A DNA stretch of 64,000 nucleotides from Actinomycetota bacterium (GTDB lineage: Bacteria; Actinomycetota; Actinomycetes; Streptosporangiales; Streptosporangiaceae). Shown one piece after another: positions 31,614 through 39,972 of this stretch; the first letter of the stretch is position 1, and each line of letters begins with the position of its first letter. Under the pieces are notes generated by a model, which was not told the DNA's origin, did not search any database, and saw only the letters and a program-made list of their open reading frames with translations. Made by a program: the position numbers and the translations under genes. Where the stretch lies: positions 1 to 64,000 of the forward strand of contig DAHVDE010000002.1 in assembly GCA_027313705.1 (NCBI GenBank), written 5' to 3'.

Positions 31614-31762
31614 CCGCCCATCGTGACACCGGCGGCCCCGCGTTTCCTAGAGCGCGGCGTGCCGAACGACCGCATTACCGAGGGTTTTCCCTGACGCGGC
31701 GGCCGGCCTGGCTGCCTAGCATTCGGAACGCAGAAGGCTACAGGTCAGGACAGAGGTATCCA

Positions 31763-32983
31763 ATGCGCGTGTCCATTCGCCTTGCGGCAGCAGCCGCCAC
31801 GGCCGTCATCTTCACCGCTTCGTGCCCTGCGGCCGCGTCAGGGCTCAGCCAGCAGGCACCAGGCCGGGTCATGTCGCCGCACTGGATCAAGATTTCCTCC
31901 GACGCGGGCTTCGGCGGCGCGTCCGCAGGACTGCTGCGCACCAAGGACGGGCGGCTGCACGTGGTCTGGCCAGCCGACGACAACGGCGACCATTCGCTGC
32001 ATTACTCCACGATCAGCGCGCACGGCAAGCTGCTGGCGTCCGGCGTCATCCTCACCCACTGGACCGGCATCGACCAGTACCCCTCGCTGGTGCATGACGG
32101 CAGCGGGATGCGGGCGATCTTCGACGGCGCGAACGGCAAGTCGGGCAGCCCGTACAACATCGGCAGTTTCTATTCCGCCACTGCCGGCCCGAGCGGCGTA
32201 ACCTGGAAGCTAGCGCCAGGCTCGCTGGCGCACGACAACCCGCCGCTCCTGGATAATACGGCGACCACCACGCCGGGCGGGACGCCGGTCACCGCCTGGT
32301 CAGAGGTGAGTTCCCTCGCCTACCACGTGGGTATCGATCCGCACGTTCCCGCGATGGCGCCTGACGTCAAGATTCACGCCGGTGCTGCCGCAGGCCTGCA
32401 GAACCCGACGCTGGTGTCCGCGCAGGGCAGCGTGTGGGGTGCCTGGTTCAACTCCTCGGGCACCTCGACCATGGGTTACTGGGCGGACAAGATCTTCACC
32501 GGCGCCAAGGGCATGCTCAAGGCACCAGACTCGGGCGGCCGCGGGCTGAACAACAATCAGCCGCTCCAGCCGGTCGCGCTCGCCGCCAGGACGAAGGGTG
32601 GCATGTACCTGGCGTACTGCGTGCCGACGAAGGCCCTCACCTGCGGTCATGTTGACCTGTGGCGAGTCGGGGCCGCCAGGGCGATGCGGGTTCCTGGATC
32701 AAGCGGCATCCAGCAGAGCAAGGTAGCGCTGGCGGCCGAGCCCGGCGGGCACCTGTGGGTGCTCTGGTTCGACTATGACTCGCACCTCATCCACGCGGTG
32801 CGCACGAACGCTGCCGCGACGGGTTTCGACAAGGCACTGACCATCAGGCCGCCGTCGCGGCTGTACTCTTTCGACGGCCTGCAGGCCGATGCGAGCCTTG
32901 GCCAGCTGAGCATCGTGGCCCTGGTCATGCAATCAGGTGCTGGCTCGACGCCCGCTTACTTCTTCACGCAGCTCGCCGGCTAA
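31763..32983 (+). CDS. Secreted beta-propeller-like protein of unknown function
   Basis: A 406-residue exported protein. ATG 31763 opens a signal peptide (VSIRLAAAAATAVIFTASCP, cleavage near AAA-SG); a longer in-frame reading from 31307 lies antisense to the regulator and is rejected. The mature part has repeats such as GLLRTKDGRLHVVWPADDNG, SLVHDGSGMRAIFDGANGKS and ALAAEPGGHLWVLWFDYDSH, each a small sheet with a W or F at its end. It shares the GLxRxxDGxLHVxW signature and general layout with the secreted protein at 8795, so they are probably paralogues. Two cysteines occur in YCVPTKALTCGH. It is divergent from the LAL regulator, which may control it. Confidence 0.75.
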   Translation: MRVSIRLAAAAATAVIFTASCPAAASGLSQQAPGRVMSPHWIKISSDAGFGGASAGLLRTKDGRLHVVWPADDNGDHSLHYSTISAHGKLLASGVILTHWTGIDQYPSLVHDGSGMRAIFDGANGKSGSPYNIGSFYSATAGPSGVTWKLAPGSLAHDNPPLLDNTATTTPGGTPVTAWSEVSSLAYHVGIDPHVPAMAPDVKIHAGAAAGLQNPTLVSAQGSVWGAWFNSSGTSTMGYWADKIFTGAKGMLKAPDSGGRGLNNNQPLQPVALAARTKGGMYLAYCVPTKALTCGHVDLWRVGAARAMRVPGSSGIQQSKVALAAEPGGHLWVLWFDYDSHLIHAVRTNAAATGFDKALTIRPPSRLYSFDGLQADASLGQLSIVALVMQSGAGSTPAYFFTQLAG

Positions 32984-33265
32984 CTCGTTCGCACCTGCCA
33001 GTAACCGCCGGCCCAGCCATCCCGCGCTGACTCCGGCTCAGAGTTAGGGCGCGTGATCACAAGACAGCCTGGCGCCGGATTCGCCAGACGCCCGTGACGG
33101 CTGCGGGCACCGCGATGCCCGCGAGCAGCCGAGGTGCGGTGCTTGCGACCGGCCACCACCTGCGCTGCCTTGGTCATCGGTCTGCCTCGGCCCGCAGGGC
33201 CCATGCCGCCGAGCCGGCCCTGTCCCTGCCTGGAAGGTCCGCACCGGCCCGGCGGCCAGGATTTG

Positions 33266-33922
33266 CTACTTCGGCTGGGGAACGATTCGCATGTACGGCT
33301 TGGGCTCCCGCCAGCTGCCGTAGATCTTCTTGGCTTCCTCGTTCGACACCGAGCCGGAGATGATCACGTCCTCGCCCTGCTTCCAGTTGACCGGGGTCGC
33401 CACCCGGTGAGCGGCGGTGAGCTGCAGCGAGTCGATCACCCTGATCACCTCGTTGAAGTCACGGCCGGTGGTCATCGGGTAGATCAGGATGAGCTTGATC
33501 TTCTTGTCAGGTCCGATGACGAACACATTCCTGACGGTCTGGTTGTCGGCAGGTGTCCGGACAGCAGGATCACCAGAGGTGCTGGCCGGAAGCATCCCGT
33601 AGAGCTTGGACACCGCGAAGTCGGTGTCGCTGATCATGGGGAAGTTGGGCCTGGCGCCCTGGGTTTCCTCGATGTCGTCCGCCCACTGCTCGTGGTTCTC
33701 CGTCGAGTCAACCGAGAGGCCGATGACCTTGACGCCACGGCGGTCGAACTCATCCTTGATGCTGGCCACGTAGCCGAGCTCGGTCGTGCAGATCGGCGTG
33801 AAGTCCTTCGGGTGCGAGAACAGCACCGCCCACGAGTCCCCGATCCAGTCGTGGAAGCTGATCTCGCCTTCGGTGGTCTCAGCGTTGAAATCTGGTGCGA
33901 TATCTCCAAGTCGCAGACCCAC
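33266..33922 (-). CDS. 1-Cys peroxiredoxin (Prx6-like, AhpC/TSA family)
   Basis: A 218-residue cytoplasmic peroxiredoxin. The start is GTG 33922 (AAGGAGAAGG upstream). The fold begins GLRLGDIAPDFNAETTEGEI. The peroxidatic Cys45 is in SHPKDFTPICTTELG, with the conserved Pro and Thr of PxxxTxxC. The C-terminal extension (TPADNQTVRNVFVIGPDKKI, then LIYPMTTGRDFNEVIRVIDS and REPKPYMRIVPQP) is that of the Prx6/1-Cys group, not of AhpC. It has no second Cys in the resolving position, so an external thiol, in actinobacteria perhaps mycothiol or thioredoxin, must recycle it. It reduces hydrogen peroxide or organic hydroperoxides. No regulator adjoins it. Confidence 0.93.
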   Translation of the reverse strand: MGLRLGDIAPDFNAETTEGEISFHDWIGDSWAVLFSHPKDFTPICTTELGYVASIKDEFDRRGVKVIGLSVDSTENHEQWADDIEETQGARPNFPMISDTDFAVSKLYGMLPASTSGDPAVRTPADNQTVRNVFVIGPDKKIKLILIYPMTTGRDFNEVIRVIDSLQLTAAHRVATPVNWKQGEDVIISGSVSNEEAKKIYGSWREPKPYMRIVPQPK

Positions 33923-34060
33923 AGCGCTTGCCCTTCTCCTTCGAGAAACTCTGTCCGTTGCTGACGTCCAACCTTACTCTTGAGCAGGTCGTCACTAGCG
34001 GGACTGGCGTTAGCCCGGCCCAGGGAGACGGGCGTCCGCGCAGGCGGGCAGACTTGCCTG

Positions 34061-35146
34061 GTGAAGTTCCCTAGGGTCAAGGTGCCTGGCGGCACCGCCG
34101 CTGCCGGGACCGGCGAGGACAGCGCGAAGGCAGGACTCGCTGGCGCGGATGCGCCGTCGCGGGCCTCGCGGTCGCGGATTCCAGGGTGGAAGCGGCTGCC
34201 GCGCTGGATCAGGCGGGTGCTCGCCGTCCTGGCCGCGCTCCTCCTGGCGGTGACGATCGCCAGTTTTTCCTACAATCTCGCCACTGACGGGCCGCCGCCG
34301 CGACCGGCGGCACTGCGATTCGTCCGCGCGGGCGGCTTCGATACCAGGTACCTGTCGTGGGGGACGACGGGAACGCCGGTGGTCCTCATCCCCGGCGCGT
34401 TCGAGACCGCCGATACGTTCGACCTGCTCGGGCCGGCTCTTGCCGCGAAGCACTTCCGGGTCTACGCCATCGACCTGACCGGTACCGGGTACAGCGCGCC
34501 GAGCCCGCCTTTCAGCCCCTGGCACCTAGCTGGCCAGGTGGTCGCGTTCCTGCGGGCGGAGCACCTCACCGGCCCTGAGGCCGCGATTCTCGTCGGGCAC
34601 TCCGCAGGGGCGGCGGACGCGGGCATCGCCGCCTTGCGCGCGCCTGACGCGGTGCGCGGCGTGGTCTTCCTCGACGGGGACGCCACGCCGCTCGGCGCGC
34701 CTTCGTTCCTGCGGTCATTGCTGATCAACCCGTTCCGTACGACGCTACTGCGGCTCGCACTCAGTTCCAGTTCCCTGATCCGGGCGATCTATGACGCGCA
34801 GTGCGGGCCGTCTTGCCCCCGGCTCACCGACCGCGGCGTCAACGCCTGGCGGTGGCCGCTTGAACAGCCGGGTTTCAGTGCTGACATCGCCTACACGATG
34901 AGCCACGGGATCACGAGCATGACCACCGCCCAGTTCCGCGCCCTGCGGGCAGCCAGGGTGCCGAAGCTGGTCATCGTCGGCTCGAACGATCCCGTCATGT
35001 CCAGGTCGGATGCGACCGCGACCGCGAGGCGGATCGGTGCGCCTGGCCCTGTCTTCGTGCCGGGCAGGCACCTCACGATGATCTCCTCGCCGCAGCGCGT
35101 CGCCGCCGTCATCGCAGCCTTCCGGTCCGCGGATCGCGCTGCGTGA
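34061..35146 (+). CDS. Membrane-anchored alpha/beta-hydrolase
   Basis: An alpha/beta-hydrolase of about 361 residues. A basic N-terminal region (RSRIPGWKRLPRWIRR) precedes one membrane helix, VLAVLAALLLAVTIASFSYN, so the catalytic domain sits outside, tethered. The domain begins FVRAGGFDTRYLSWGTTGTP and VVLIPGAFETADTFD; the nucleophile elbow is ILVGHSAGAADAG; the acid is expected in VIVGSNDPV and the His in VPGRHLTMIS. The start is uncertain: GTG 34061 is chosen for coding pattern, TTG 33980 is possible, and neither has a strong ribosome binding site. The stop at 35146 overlaps the FtsX remnant. Function is likely a lipase or esterase; the substrate is not known. Confidence 0.8.
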   Translation: MKFPRVKVPGGTAAAGTGEDSAKAGLAGADAPSRASRSRIPGWKRLPRWIRRVLAVLAALLLAVTIASFSYNLATDGPPPRPAALRFVRAGGFDTRYLSWGTTGTPVVLIPGAFETADTFDLLGPALAAKHFRVYAIDLTGTGYSAPSPPFSPWHLAGQVVAFLRAEHLTGPEAAILVGHSAGAADAGIAALRAPDAVRGVVFLDGDATPLGAPSFLRSLLINPFRTTLLRLALSSSSLIRAIYDAQCGPSCPRLTDRGVNAWRWPLEQPGFSADIAYTMSHGITSMTTAQFRALRAARVPKLVIVGSNDPVMSRSDATATARRIGAPGPVFVPGRHLTMISSPQRVAAVIAAFRSADRAA

Positions 35147-35646
35147 CCTGATTCGCTACCGTGCCAGGTCAGGCGCGGCACTGGCGGCGATCACATTCGC
35201 CGTGTTCCTACGGAGGCGAGTCGGATAACGGCATCGCGCCCGGCGAAAGCGGGGGCCCGGCCTGCACGCTGAGCAACGGCGGCCTGGCCAGCCCCGCCAT
35301 CCACGTCATGACCGCCTTGCCGGCCGGCACCTCAGCGCCGGACACCCTGATCACCGAGTATGCCGTGCGCAGGTACCACATGAAGCTCCGGCTATCCGGG
35401 TGGCTGATCCAGGCACCGGCCCCGCTCACCGCCGCGCAAATCCGTGCCGCCAGGCGAGTGACACTGGCCTACCAGGCACCGCTAGAGATCGCCGCTGGCG
35501 GGACGGATATCGGCGAGATCACCGGCACGGGCACCGCGCTCGGCATCGCGGTCGCGTTCGGCGTGCTCGCCGCCTCGGTCGGCCTGATCCGCAGCGAGAC
35601 CGCCGGACGCCAGCCGTCCGCAGTAGCCATGCGGCCCATGAATTAA
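35145..35646 (+). pseudogene. FtsX-type ABC permease remnant, frameshifted and truncated
   Basis: Two frames contain internal parts of an FtsX-family permease. Frame one (35145-35220) reads DLIRYRARSGAALAAITFAV FL, the start of the extracellular-domain-flanking helix. A shift near 35213 leads to the second frame, YGGESDNGIAPGESGGPACT, running to TGTGTALGIAVAFGVLAASV and GLIRSETAG, then a short unrelated tail to 35646. Real FtsX proteins of this kind exceed 700 residues and continue into a third and fourth helix, absent here. It is therefore a decayed internal fragment. Its last part is antisense to the extended C-terminus of the oxidoreductase on the other strand. Confidence 0.65.
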
Positions 35647-37134
35647 GCGGTCGTGACCGCTCCGGGCAGGCTGGCCTGGCAGGCGCTCAGGGCCGATCCC
35701 TGGTGGCTCGCGGATGCCGAATACGTCGCGGAGTGCGGTCAGTGCGGCGAGTTCGCCGCACCGGCCGTGCACGCCAGGACCCGGCGGGGTGGCCGCCGAG
35801 CACAGGTAGATGCCGGGCAGCGGGGTGCGGTAGGGGTTGCGCCGTGCGGCCGGGCGCGCTACCACCTGGCGCAGCGTCTGCGCCCCTGTGCCGATGTCGC
35901 CGCCTACGTAGTTCGGGTTGTGTTCCTGCTCCTGCGCGGCGGTCCTGGTGGCGCGGGCCAGCACCAGGTCGGCGAAGCCGGGCGCGAACCGCTCGATCTG
36001 CGCCTGTATCTGGTCGGCCACGTCGACGGGTGACCCGGCAGGCACGTGCGTGTACGCCCACAGCGGATGCGCCCAGGCAGAAGCCCGGCCGGGGTCAGCC
36101 ACCGCAGGCTGGACGACGAGCACGTACGGTGACTGCGGGTGCTGTCCCGCCGCGACCTGCGCCTCGGCGGCGGCGATCTCCTCGAACCCGCCGCCGAGGT
36201 GCAGGGTGCCTGCCCGCCGCGCGTCCGGGTTCGACCACGGCACAGGCCCGGACAAGGCGAAGTCCACCTTGCACGCCCCGGCGCCGTACCTGAACCGGCG
36301 CAACGCCGCCGCGTACCCGGCAGGCAGCCGGTCACCGGCTATCTCCAGGAACGCCCGCGGCGCGACATCGAGCAATACGATCCTGGCTGGCGGGAGCTCG
36401 GCCAATGACCTGACCCAATGACCGGTTTCGACTGATCCGCCGCTGCCGCGCACCGCCTGAGCCATCGCGTGCGTGATCCCGGCACTGCCACCCGCCACGA
36501 CCGGCCAGCCAGCCGAGTGCCCGAGCGCCAGCAGCAGCAGGCCGACGCCTCCGGTCGGCGGCACCGACAACGGCAGCATCGCGTGTGCCGCCGCCCCGGC
36601 AAACAGCGCGCGCCCCTCATCAGTGCGCAAAGACCTCGCGGCAGCAGTGGCTGGCAGCAGCCCGCGCGCGGTGAACGCGGCCAGCGGCCACGACAGGCGC
36701 GGCGGCCGCCGGAACGACGACAAGACCGCATCCGGCACCGCGTCCCCGGACGCCACCTGGCCGAGCAGCCGGCGATACGCGGCACCATCACGGCCAAGGC
36801 CCGCCGCGGTCTGGCGCACCGACCTGGTCAGCACGGCCGCCCGGCCGCCATCAAGCGGATGCGCGGCGACGACTGCGGGGTGGGCGAACCGGACACCGCG
36901 CGCGGCCAGGTCGAACCGCCGGAAGAAAGGCGACGCGACGGCCAGCGGATGGGCCGCGGCGCAGACGTCATGCCACAGGCCAGGCATCGTCAGTTGCTCC
37001 GTGCGGCAGCCACCGCCGATCGTCTCGCTGCCCTCAACCACCAGCACCGCCAGCCCCGCGGCCGCGAGCGTGACGGCGGCGGCCAGGCCGTTCGGGCCGC
37101 TCCCGACCACGATCGCGTCGGCATCACCGGGCAC
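35482..37134 (-). CDS. NAD(P)/FAD-dependent oxidoreductase, phytoene-desaturase (CrtI)-like, with run-on C-terminus
   Basis: A 550-residue protein of the CrtI/CRTISO amine-oxidase-like fold. Residues about 6-45 hold the dinucleotide motif DAIVVGSGPNGLAAAVTLAA and the VVEGSETIGGGCRTEQ arm. The C-terminal FAD contact LPGIYLCSAATPPGPGVHGR and CGELAALTALRDVFG (about 445-475) is where this family normally ends. The last 75 residues (from about 476) are Gly/Arg-rich, have no counterpart in the family and are read antisense to the FtsX remnant (35482-35646 and beyond). I infer the natural stop was lost when that remnant landed downstream. CrtI-like enzymes desaturate or isomerise polyenes; no carotenoid gene adjoins it. 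Confidence 0.85.
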   Translation of the reverse strand: MPGDADAIVVGSGPNGLAAAVTLAAAGLAVLVVEGSETIGGGCRTEQLTMPGLWHDVCAAAHPLAVASPFFRRFDLAARGVRFAHPAVVAAHPLDGGRAAVLTRSVRQTAAGLGRDGAAYRRLLGQVASGDAVPDAVLSSFRRPPRLSWPLAAFTARGLLPATAAARSLRTDEGRALFAGAAAHAMLPLSVPPTGGVGLLLLALGHSAGWPVVAGGSAGITHAMAQAVRGSGGSVETGHWVRSLAELPPARIVLLDVAPRAFLEIAGDRLPAGYAAALRRFRYGAGACKVDFALSGPVPWSNPDARRAGTLHLGGGFEEIAAAEAQVAAGQHPQSPYVLVVQPAVADPGRASAWAHPLWAYTHVPAGSPVDVADQIQAQIERFAPGFADLVLARATRTAAQEQEHNPNYVGGDIGTGAQTLRQVVARPAARRNPYRTPLPGIYLCSAATPPGPGVHGRCGELAALTALRDVFGIREPPGIGPERLPGQPARSGHDRLIHGPHGYCGRLASGGLAADQADRGGEHAERDRDAERGARAGDLADIRPASGDL

Positions 37135-37265
37135 TATGCTCGCCAGGTTCGGTCACGCCCGCTGCCATGCCTGCGCCCAGAGCACGTCCTCCCTCCCGAG
37201 CTACGGGAAACAGCCTGTCCGCAGAGTTGATCGTGACTGTGGATCGTACCCAAGGAAGCAGCGGG

Positions 37266-37310
37266 CAATCCGTACCAGGTCACGCTTCGTCGATGACCTG
37301 GTACGGATTG
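37266..37310. terminator. Perfect 17-bp stem-loop, probable terminator
   Basis: Left arm 37266-37282 (CAATCCGTACCAGGTCA) and right arm 37294-37310 are exact inverted repeats around an 11-base loop. The element lies about 65 bases beyond the stop of the secreted repeat protein (minus strand) and 130 bases upstream of the oxidoreductase start. Intrinsic termination of the former is the simplest reading. No T-tract follows, and its lower GC than the surroundings also leaves a regulator-binding site possible. Confidence 0.55.
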
Positions 37311-37375
37311 GCATCAAGGCGCATCTAAAGTCCGCCAGAGAGCGCACCGGATCGGCCGCGCCGTAATCGAACGGA

Positions 37376-38497
37376 TCATGGCTCCACAGCGGCGTGGCGA
37401 TCAGCGCTGGTTGCAATGCAGTTCTGGGTGCAGACCGGCAGGACGACGTTGGCTCCAGGGGTCGTGGAGCCTGCAGTGACCTTTACGCCCTTGAGCGTGC
37501 CAGGGGAGTATCCGTCGCCGCCGCCGCAGAGCGGGTCGAAGCTGAGCGTGTACGTCCCGGTAGCCAGGCTGGCCACCGAGTAGCTGCCGTCAGACCCGCT
37601 CGCGCCCACCGAGTTGTTGCCCTTCGGCTTGGTGCTGGCGGCATACACGCACACGTAGGAAAGCGGAGTCGGTGCACCTGACGGGTTCGCGCCGTACACC
37701 GTGCCGGTTATCACACCGCCAGGCCCGAGCTTGGCGTCTATGTTGCGCACGTTCCGCGGACCTGCGATGCGGATGAGCGTGGCCTGCGCGGCTGTCGGTG
37801 AGTCTCGCCACCATTGCGGCGCGTAGTTGCCGTCACCGCAGCTGAACTCTACCTGGTAGGCGCCGGGGAAAAGCGCGCCGATGGTGTAACGGCCGCTCTT
37901 GGGCAAGTGGGCTACGATATCGTACAGCAGCAGGTGGTCCGCGCTGACTTCCACGCAGGCGTCCGCGACGCCCTTGCCCGTGCTGGCGTCGGTGACGGTA
38001 CCTGAAATCGACGCGCCGAGCTTCAGTCGGCCGTCGATGCCGGTCAGCGTCGTGCCGGGCCGGATGCGCAGAAGTACCGCATGGGACGGCGGATCGGTCG
38101 GGGGAGTGAGCGCCGAAGTGACGCCTTTGTACCACTGCTGCAGCCAGTTGCCTTCGTCCAAGCAGCCGCCGAAGGTCACGTAGTAGCGTCCGGGCTGAAG
38201 TTGGCTGAGCGAGTACCGGCCGTTCTTCGACGTCAGAGTGGAATAGTCCTGATAGGTGTATTTATCTGTCGCGTAGACGCATATGCGCCTGATCGGATGC
38301 CCAGAGCCGGTGACCAGGCCGAAGATTCGCCCGGTGGATGGTCGGCTGGCAGGGGTGCCCGGTACGGCCAGGGCCGGGGCGGCCAGGAGGCCAATGGCGC
38401 CTATCGCCGTCGCCGTGATCGCCACTCGCGCTGCCAGCGCCGGCCAGAGGTGGTGCCTGTGACGCAGAGAACCATTCATCATGATATTAAGACGCAT
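37376..38497 (-). CDS. Secreted protein with three carboxypeptidase-regulatory-like repeats
   Basis: A 373-residue exported protein. The signal peptide follows a basic start (LRHRHHLWPALAARVAITAT, cleavage near ALA-VP, about residue 45). Three beta-sandwich repeats follow (about 55-150, 150-255, 255-355), each opening GxIFGLVTGSG, GASISGTVTDASTG or GGVITGTVYGANPSG and containing NGRYSLSQLQPGRYYVTFG-type strands. The pattern is CarboxypepD_reg-like or SpaA-like, as in surface adhesins and prealbumin-like domains. Cysteines recur in each repeat (CVYATD, CLDEG, CVEVSA, FSCGDG, CVYAAS, DPLCGG), so disulfides are likely. The C-terminus (CTQNCIATSADRHAAVEP) lacks a sortase motif. There is a start choice between ATG 38497 and two ATGs 15-18 bases inside. 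Confidence 0.75.
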   Translation of the reverse strand: MRLNIMMNGSLRHRHHLWPALAARVAITATAIGAIGLLAAPALAVPGTPASRPSTGRIFGLVTGSGHPIRRICVYATDKYTYQDYSTLTSKNGRYSLSQLQPGRYYVTFGGCLDEGNWLQQWYKGVTSALTPPTDPPSHAVLLRIRPGTTLTGIDGRLKLGASISGTVTDASTGKGVADACVEVSADHLLLYDIVAHLPKSGRYTIGALFPGAYQVEFSCGDGNYAPQWWRDSPTAAQATLIRIAGPRNVRNIDAKLGPGGVITGTVYGANPSGAPTPLSYVCVYAASTKPKGNNSVGASGSDGSYSVASLATGTYTLSFDPLCGGGDGYSPGTLKGVKVTAGSTTPGANVVLPVCTQNCIATSADRHAAVEP

Positions 38498-38591
38498 GCG
38501 CCTGCTGGCTGGATTACAGCCGTGCCTCAGCGGATCAGGACGCCGCGATTCGTACCCGCGCAGTCGCAGGTCCGCAGCACCTCCGGCTGAG

Positions 38592-39257
38592 TCAGGATGT
38601 GCTGGGTGGCATGATCCTGATGCGGTAGGGCTTCATGCGCTGGTTCAGCCAGTCGGCACCTGCCCTGCTGGCCAGGTTGATGGCCGGCTCGGTTCCTGGC
38701 GCCAGTACTCTGCGGCACCGGTCGCCGAACAGAACCATGGACCGATTGCCGAGGTCACGGCGCGACATCCAGACGATGCCCTGGGCGGTCGGCACCTGCA
38801 TGCGCAGCCATTTCGCCCAGCGCCTGGTCTGCGAGTAGTCGCGAGACTCGCACTGGATGAGCCACTCGTCCTGAAGCGCCGACGCCAGGTCGATCGTGCT
38901 TATCAGTGAGATAAGCGTGAGCGGCTCGGTGATCAGCACTGGCGACAATGTCAGGTTCTTGACATTCGCTCTCCTGATGGTGCGGAAGTGCGTGGTGCGA
39001 AACGGGAGATCACGGGTGATAGTCTCAAGGATCGCGGTTTCCGGCATCGGGGCGGCATAGAGGAACGAATATGGGTCGGCCGGCGTGGCATCGAACCGCC
39101 CGCCGCCGAATACCTCGTCGGTCGGCTCGTCCTTGAAGCTGGTGGCGAGCCTGTGGATTGAGTGCACCCGCCAGAGCAGTGTGTCCGCGCCGATCTTGAC
39201 CAGGCAGGGCGAGATCTTGGGCTCGGCTGATGCCGGCGGCTGACCGGCGGGAGGCAA
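38592..39257 (-). CDS. RES-domain toxin (putative NAD-degrading)
   Basis: A 221-residue RES-domain protein. The family signature residues are visible: LLWRVHSIH with the conserved Arg, GGGRFDATPADPYSFLYAA, then AILETI with the conserved Glu, and VWMSRRDLGNRSMVLFGDR with the conserved Ser. RES toxins break down NAD+ and stop growth until neutralised by the partner. The gene starts one base after the antitoxin stop (39259) and is read on the same strand, the usual antitoxin-first order. The size matches the family. I am confident of the domain, less so of the biochemical activity in this organism. Confidence 0.85.
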   Translation of the reverse strand: MPPAGQPPASAEPKISPCLVKIGADTLLWRVHSIHRLATSFKDEPTDEVFGGGRFDATPADPYSFLYAAPMPETAILETITRDLPFRTTHFRTIRRANVKNLTLSPVLITEPLTLISLISTIDLASALQDEWLIQCESRDYSQTRRWAKWLRMQVPTAQGIVWMSRRDLGNRSMVLFGDRCRRVLAPGTEPAINLASRAGADWLNQRMKPYRIRIMPPSTS

Positions 39258-39258
39258 G

Positions 39259-39900
39259 CTATTCCTCCCACAACACGGCTTGGGCGGCCTGCAGCAGGAC
39301 GGTATCGGCGACGTGGCCGATCAGATCGGCGGGGACGGCGTCCAGCCAGGCGTTCTCGCCAAGCCACCAGTCGGCCGCACCCCACGGATCCGCGCCGGCC
39401 CCGAGCAACTGGTTGATCGCAAGCACAACCGGCACGGGCTGTCCGTCTGGACCGAACTGGAAGGCGGGCAGCCTCGGCTGAGGGTCGTTGCCCTCGGCAG
39501 GCAGCCTGATCAGGTCGGTTCGCTCCGGTGCGATGCCACGGTCCCGGACTTCCTGCTCAGATAGCGACGCGGCGGCCAGCAGCCAGGCATCGGGGTCATC
39601 GTCCGCCTCGGGCAGCAGATCGAGGCCGGCGAGGATGGCGGCGACATCAGCCAGGTCGATGACAGGCGCGCCGGCCGCGTAGCGGGTCGAGGACGCCGCG
39701 ATCCGCACCTCGTGGCCACGCGGCAGTTTCCTGGCGAGCATGCGAAGTTCCCAGCTCACGTCTGCGGCTTCATCGCTGGTCCGCGCTGACCTGACCTGGC
39801 TGACCAGTTCAGCAAACCGGCGCGCATACTCCGCAGGCAGTTCATCAAGAACGGCCGGCCAGTTCCTGGCAACCGAGGCCAGGAAATCATGGTCGGTCAC
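39259..39900 (-). CDS. Xre/MbcA/ParS-like antitoxin partner of RES toxin
   Basis: A 213-residue protein. Start GTG 39900 with GGGAGAG just upstream. The C-terminal half has the antitoxin toxin-binding pattern: RLPAFQFGPDGQPVPVVLAI followed by NQLLGAGADPWGAADWWLGE and DAVPADLIG, equivalent to the PxFQFDxxGxPxPxV...DPWxxAxWL of MbcA/ParS/Xre C-terminal domains. The N-terminal half (RTSDEAADVSWELRMLARKL) is helical; a clear HTH is not evident. It lies immediately before the RES gene and is divergent from the CHAT-TPR gene, the intergenic distance being 72 bases. It presumably binds the toxin and its own promoter. Confidence 0.78.
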   Translation of the reverse strand: MTDHDFLASVARNWPAVLDELPAEYARRFAELVSQVRSARTSDEAADVSWELRMLARKLPRGHEVRIAASSTRYAAGAPVIDLADVAAILAGLDLLPEADDDPDAWLLAAASLSEQEVRDRGIAPERTDLIRLPAEGNDPQPRLPAFQFGPDGQPVPVVLAINQLLGAGADPWGAADWWLGENAWLDAVPADLIGHVADTVLLQAAQAVLWEE

Positions 39901-39972
39901 AGGTCTCTCCCATGGATTTGCGGCCGGGCGTGGCCCACGTACTATGAAACACCCGGCGAATGGTTAAGTTCA

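Noticed and set aside
31307-31762. Upstream extension of the secreted protein gene to 31307
   Set aside because: The extension is antisense to the LAL regulator and precedes a complete signal peptide at 31763.
33980-34060. TTG start for the membrane-anchored hydrolase
   Set aside because: Rare start, no ribosome binding site, and overlap with the promoter region of the divergent peroxiredoxin.
36469-37366. Two long plus-strand frames over the oxidoreductase
   Set aside because: Antisense to the CrtI-like gene; composition typical of shadows.
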